A DNA stretch of 64,000 bases, from assembly GCA_030428205.1 (NCBI GenBank), contig JAUIBK010000013.1, positions 17,381 through 81,380 on the forward strand, read 5' to 3'. This DNA is from a bacterium. Lineage in GTDB: Bacteria > Bdellovibrionota_C > UBA2361 > RFPC01. The notes beneath the pieces were generated by a model. It did not search any database. It saw only the letters and a list, made by a program, of their open reading frames with translations, and had not been told where the DNA came from. The translations under genes were made by a program, and so were the position numbers. Shown here piece by piece: positions 61,062 through 64,000 of this stretch (position 1 is its first letter; each line of letters starts with the position of its first letter).

Positions 61062-63260
61062 CTATGCAGCACGTGCCCATAGCTGTGCGATGTCTGAAGC
61101 AGTTTTGGTATGAAAAGCATACTGTGCTCGAGAGGCGTCTCGAACAGAGTTGGAAGTATCCAAACCTTGATTGTGATTAACATCGAGAGTTTTCCCAGTA
61201 AACGGGGGAGAGAGTTCTCCGTTTACAGAGAGGCGAATGAAAAATTCTCTTAAAGAAAGATGCGCAATATCGCTTGCGTCAATAGAGCCAAAATGTTCTT
61301 GAACAGTTTGTGAATCGTTTGCACTTAGCTGAAATGAGATAAACGTTCCGATGCAGTCGAGCACTTCTTTTGAAATACTCTCGTCAAGTTGAGAGAGGTT
61401 TTGGTTTGCCAAGGCGATTGCGAGCCCTGATTTTGTAGCTTGCTTAAGTAGCTTGAGCAAAAGCTCGCTTGTCATGCACTGAAATTCATCGATGTAGAGT
61501 GAACAGTTGAGTTGATCGAGAGGATGCGCAGAGGAGGTGTTCTGCGCTGCTTGCCCGAGTCGAGCGAGTAGGAGAGAAGCAAGAAAGAGAGCATTTTGTG
61601 AGCCGAGGATTCCTTTTGGAAGGCGGGCGAGGAAGATTTTTTTCTGCTCAAGGATCTCAGAGAATCGGATTTTACTTACCGGATTGTCGAGAACGTGGTG
61701 TAGTTGCTCAGAGGCGAGAAGTTGGCCGAGTTTGTTTTCAAGAGAGGCAACCAGAAGATCTCGTTCGTTGTCAGAAAGAGTGAGGAACTCGGAATTCCAG
61801 TATGTTTCAAGCTGGCCAGGAGGGAGGTCGTCAATGATACTTTGCCGAAATTGAGTATCTTTTAAGAAGAGAAGGACGGTCCTGAGGGTACTTCCCGCAA
61901 TACCGAGCACCGTCGTGATAGCGTTCAAGAGCAGCTTCTCCCTGTCGTTGGTATCACAGGCGACATCGGCACTTCGAAATGCTTGTAAGAGAGCAAAAGC
62001 GACTTCTTCACGCTGAGATTCTACGACAGAAGAGCATGGATTAAAGCTCATTGCGAAGTCGGAATCAGCCGGGTGAAAAAGAACCACATCGTTTATGCGC
62101 TCTTTTGGAATAGAACGGATCACCGAATCAATAAGATCACCGTGGGGATCAATAACGGCAACTCCTCTTCCTTGTTCCAGATCGTCACGGATAAGAAGCT
62201 CAAGGAGTTTCGATTTCCCAGTGCCAGTTTTACCAAGAATGTACGTGTGTTTCAGTCTGTCTTGAGGAAGGAGGCCAAAGTCACGCTCGACTCCTCTATA
62301 GGTGTTTGTTCCAAAGAGAGCGACATCAGGAGAGGTGGACTTCATTGGGAGACTGTCTGGAGGAGAGAGACGTTTGCTCAGGAGAGGAGAAACTGGAGTT
62401 TCGTTACATGGCGAGACCATATGCCAAAAAGAGGTAAACTCTCGACCTGTGAGGCGAAAAGGTTTTCTTGTCTGCCTCTCCATAAGAAGTTCTCGAGCTT
62501 GTTCGTCCCTGTGTATGTGGGTCATACGAAGGGAGTTGAGAACGGGGGAATGAAAAGGGGCATACCCTTTGCTCATTGTGCTGAGGTAGTCTTGGGCGTA
62601 TTGAGTTTTCTCTGATCCTGGCGGAAAGCTCACAGCAAGTCTCGCTGTTACCGAGAAAAATTCGCCGTGCAAGCGAGCAGCAATCGCTTCCTTTTGGACC
62701 TTTTTAGCATACGGGTGTATCCAGTATTTGGGGGAGGTGAGGTGCTGCAGGCGGGCTTTAAGAGATGAGAATTTGAGACGAGCTTGTTGGTAAGTTGTGT
62801 CTGGTAGTGGCTCTGCAACATACTGAGCAACATATTTCCCTTCGAGTGGAAGTTGAGTCCAGACGCTCACAGGTACCCCAAGGGCGTCGATCATTAAGTC
62901 ATAGTATGATTTTAAAGGAATGATATCTTCGCGCGTTGTTTCAAGCTCTGCAGTGGTTAGGGACCAGTCGGCTGGAATAACTTCTGAAAGCTGAGGGTGA
63001 GGTGATATTTGTACCTGGGGGTAGTTTGCGTAGATAAGACTAGATATGAAATCAAGCACCTGATCGGAACCTGAAAACGTAAGAGCGATCTTTTGCTTTT
63101 CTAGGATAAGTTCGAGTGCGAAGCGCTCATTGACTCCTTCCCAGATCTCTTTAAAGAGTTGCTCGAACATAGTCTGAGGAGTGACACCCCATTTTGTCTG
63201 AATAATGGCGTGTACCTCAGTGTAGTCCTCGTAAGGGATATGAAATGATAAGGTGTTCAA
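61062..63260 (-). CDS. Type IV secretion/conjugation-type ATPase (VirD4/TraG-like)
   Basis: 732 residues; TTG start. Residues 1-330 form an unassigned N-terminal region. Walker A is ILGKTGTGKSKLLELLI, Walker B VAVIDPHGD, then DVVLFHPADSDFAMSFNPCSSV, LYIDEFQCMTSELLLKLLKQATKSGLAIALANQNLSQL. The pattern matches DNA-transfer coupling ATPases with a TraG/VirD4-type helicase domain. No other secretion or transfer gene is nearby, so the role is open. It ends with a hairpin. Confidence 0.8.
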   Translation of the reverse strand: MNTLSFHIPYEDYTEVHAIIQTKWGVTPQTMFEQLFKEIWEGVNERFALELILEKQKIALTFSGSDQVLDFISSLIYANYPQVQISPHPQLSEVIPADWSLTTAELETTREDIIPLKSYYDLMIDALGVPVSVWTQLPLEGKYVAQYVAEPLPDTTYQQARLKFSSLKARLQHLTSPKYWIHPYAKKVQKEAIAARLHGEFFSVTARLAVSFPPGSEKTQYAQDYLSTMSKGYAPFHSPVLNSLRMTHIHRDEQARELLMERQTRKPFRLTGREFTSFWHMVSPCNETPVSPLLSKRLSPPDSLPMKSTSPDVALFGTNTYRGVERDFGLLPQDRLKHTYILGKTGTGKSKLLELLIRDDLEQGRGVAVIDPHGDLIDSVIRSIPKERINDVVLFHPADSDFAMSFNPCSSVVESQREEVAFALLQAFRSADVACDTNDREKLLLNAITTVLGIAGSTLRTVLLFLKDTQFRQSIIDDLPPGQLETYWNSEFLTLSDNERDLLVASLENKLGQLLASEQLHHVLDNPVSKIRFSEILEQKKIFLARLPKGILGSQNALFLASLLLARLGQAAQNTSSAHPLDQLNCSLYIDEFQCMTSELLLKLLKQATKSGLAIALANQNLSQLDESISKEVLDCIGTFISFQLSANDSQTVQEHFGSIDASDIAHLSLREFFIRLSVNGELSPPFTGKTLDVNHNQGLDTSNSVRDASRAQYAFHTKTASDIAQLWARAA

Positions 63261-63488
63261 ACTGGAAGCCCTACATGCTCAACGCGCGTTCTTGTTACTC
63301 AGGTAGTGAAAACTACTGAGAATCCTCGTAAATTCAGAGGGATAATTAATACCATGAAGAGGTCTCATTATCACTACTTGAGCATCTTATTGCATACTTT
63401 TGTTAGGCATGGCAAGCGATGAGCTGATAATGCATGCACGCAAAAGGGGCGGAAAGGCGACCCTTAAAAACCCTGCAATATAAAGTAG

Positions 63489-64000
63489 TTATGATCCTTG
63501 CTCGCGCTGCCAAAAGTCTTTAAGAAATGGGGAGAGGTGCTCACTCCTCTGTTGTCGAAATGATTCATTTCGGTGGTCGTTTCCAGAAACAGTTTTACGA
63601 CACGTTTTCGACCCACATTTGCATTCAATATTCCATTCGGGATCCGTTGCAAACGTTGCGTAGTCAACAACGAGCTCTTCACCTTCTTCTATGTCACGCA
63701 AAGTGACAAAAGTACGTTCATTGGCAAGGCCCATGTTTGGTTCGCATGAGTGATTTGCATACGCCCCGCCATTAACCGATGAGTCTAAGAAGGACCACTC
63801 CCAATCGTAGGCGAGGTCATTTTGATGATCGAGTTCAGTGGTTGCAAGTTCTACAAGACAATTTGGTGACTGTACTCCTCTATCTACAATGACGATTTCG
63901 CCTTTTTGAAGTGGAGCGGTGGTGTGAAGTCCTTGGCCGTGAATAGGAGAAGCAAGAAGTTTTGTTTTGGGATGAAAGAGAGGAGTGGGAAGAGTGCTTA
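63489..64000 (-). CDS. SET-domain protein, N-terminus beyond window
   Basis: The frame is open to the right edge; 170 residues are visible. SET features are SPIHGQGLHTTAPLQKGEIV (cofactor loop), VNGGAYANHSCEPNMGL (N-H-S-C-x-P-N) and GEELVVDYATF, then a post-SET-like Cys group CKCGSKTCR. Such bacterial proteins may methylate lysines on proteins; the client is not known. Divergence or operon relations cannot be judged because the start is not in the window. Confidence 0.8.
   Translation of the reverse strand, partial: STLPTPLFHPKTKLLASPIHGQGLHTTAPLQKGEIVIVDRGVQSPNCLVELATTELDHQNDLAYDWEWSFLDSSVNGGAYANHSCEPNMGLANERTFVTLRDIEEGEELVVDYATFATDPEWNIECKCGSKTCRKTVSGNDHRNESFRQQRSEHLSPFLKDFWQREQGS

Overview
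The window comes from a Gram-negative, flagellated bacterium of moderate GC content. Evidence includes flagellin plus the FliS chaperone, many lipobox-type lipoproteins with an apolipoprotein N-acyltransferase, an RND/MFP/OMF efflux set, outer-membrane-barrel and sorting-domain proteins, and YggX. The mix (FG-GAP subtilase beside a T9SS-like sorting-domain protein, DUF4266/DUF3570, TRL lipoproteins) suggests a deltaproteobacterial-grade lineage, for example Bdellovibrionota-like or an uncultured relative. No rRNA or tRNA is present to place it. Gene density is high, and several intergenic gaps are filled by palindromic repeat elements rather than genes.

Bases 1-10.1 kb: end of an L-2-hydroxyglutarate oxidase gene; two different sulfotransferases and a TPR-protein/glycosyltransferase pair (surface polysaccharide or protein modification); a flagellin whose variable region appears to be a seven-repeat beta-propeller, preceded by a hairpin leader that looks like a CsrA site; an FMN-binding glutamate-synthase-like oxidoreductase. 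10.2-24.7 kb: an alpha/beta-hydrolase, TctB-TctA without TctC, small and Cys-rich secreted proteins, a LysM lipoprotein, a CBS protein, TrmB, an aminotransferase, a frameshifted acidic helical gene, and lexA-recA with a response regulator. 24.7-34.6 kb: a DUF4266-DUF3570-thioredoxin-ApbE extracytoplasmic redox module, RmuC, GNAT, a HExxH protein, Lnt, a secreted protein with an acyl-carrier-protein-like C-terminus, and a CNNM/CBS membrane protein. 34.7-49 kb: subtilase plus sorting-domain protein, SGNH protein, EamA permease, sigma factor, YggX, ProC, FliS, fructosamine kinase, DEAD-box helicase.

49-60.9 kb looks like a metal/heme block. It has a divergent RND efflux set with a strong Fur-box candidate, a CobW-type GTPase, FeoA, two TRL lipoproteins, two heme-oxygenase-fold proteins, a 55-residue four-Cys protein and a membrane protein with Cys-Pro motifs. 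cobW-feoA lies between an intact GNAT gene and a decayed copy of its 3' end in the same orientation. The window closes with a VirD4/TraG-like ATPase and a SET-domain protein cut by the right edge.

The main unannotated structure is a family of 217-366 bp elements built as hairpin - conserved core of about 80 bp - hairpin, at 5895, 15297, 18201, 21957 and 29618. Four of the five sit in gaps between convergent genes, and some supply the stop codon of the neighbouring gene. Together with the flagellin insertion and its leader these are the strongest leads in the window. All functional calls are from reading the sequence; no database search was run.
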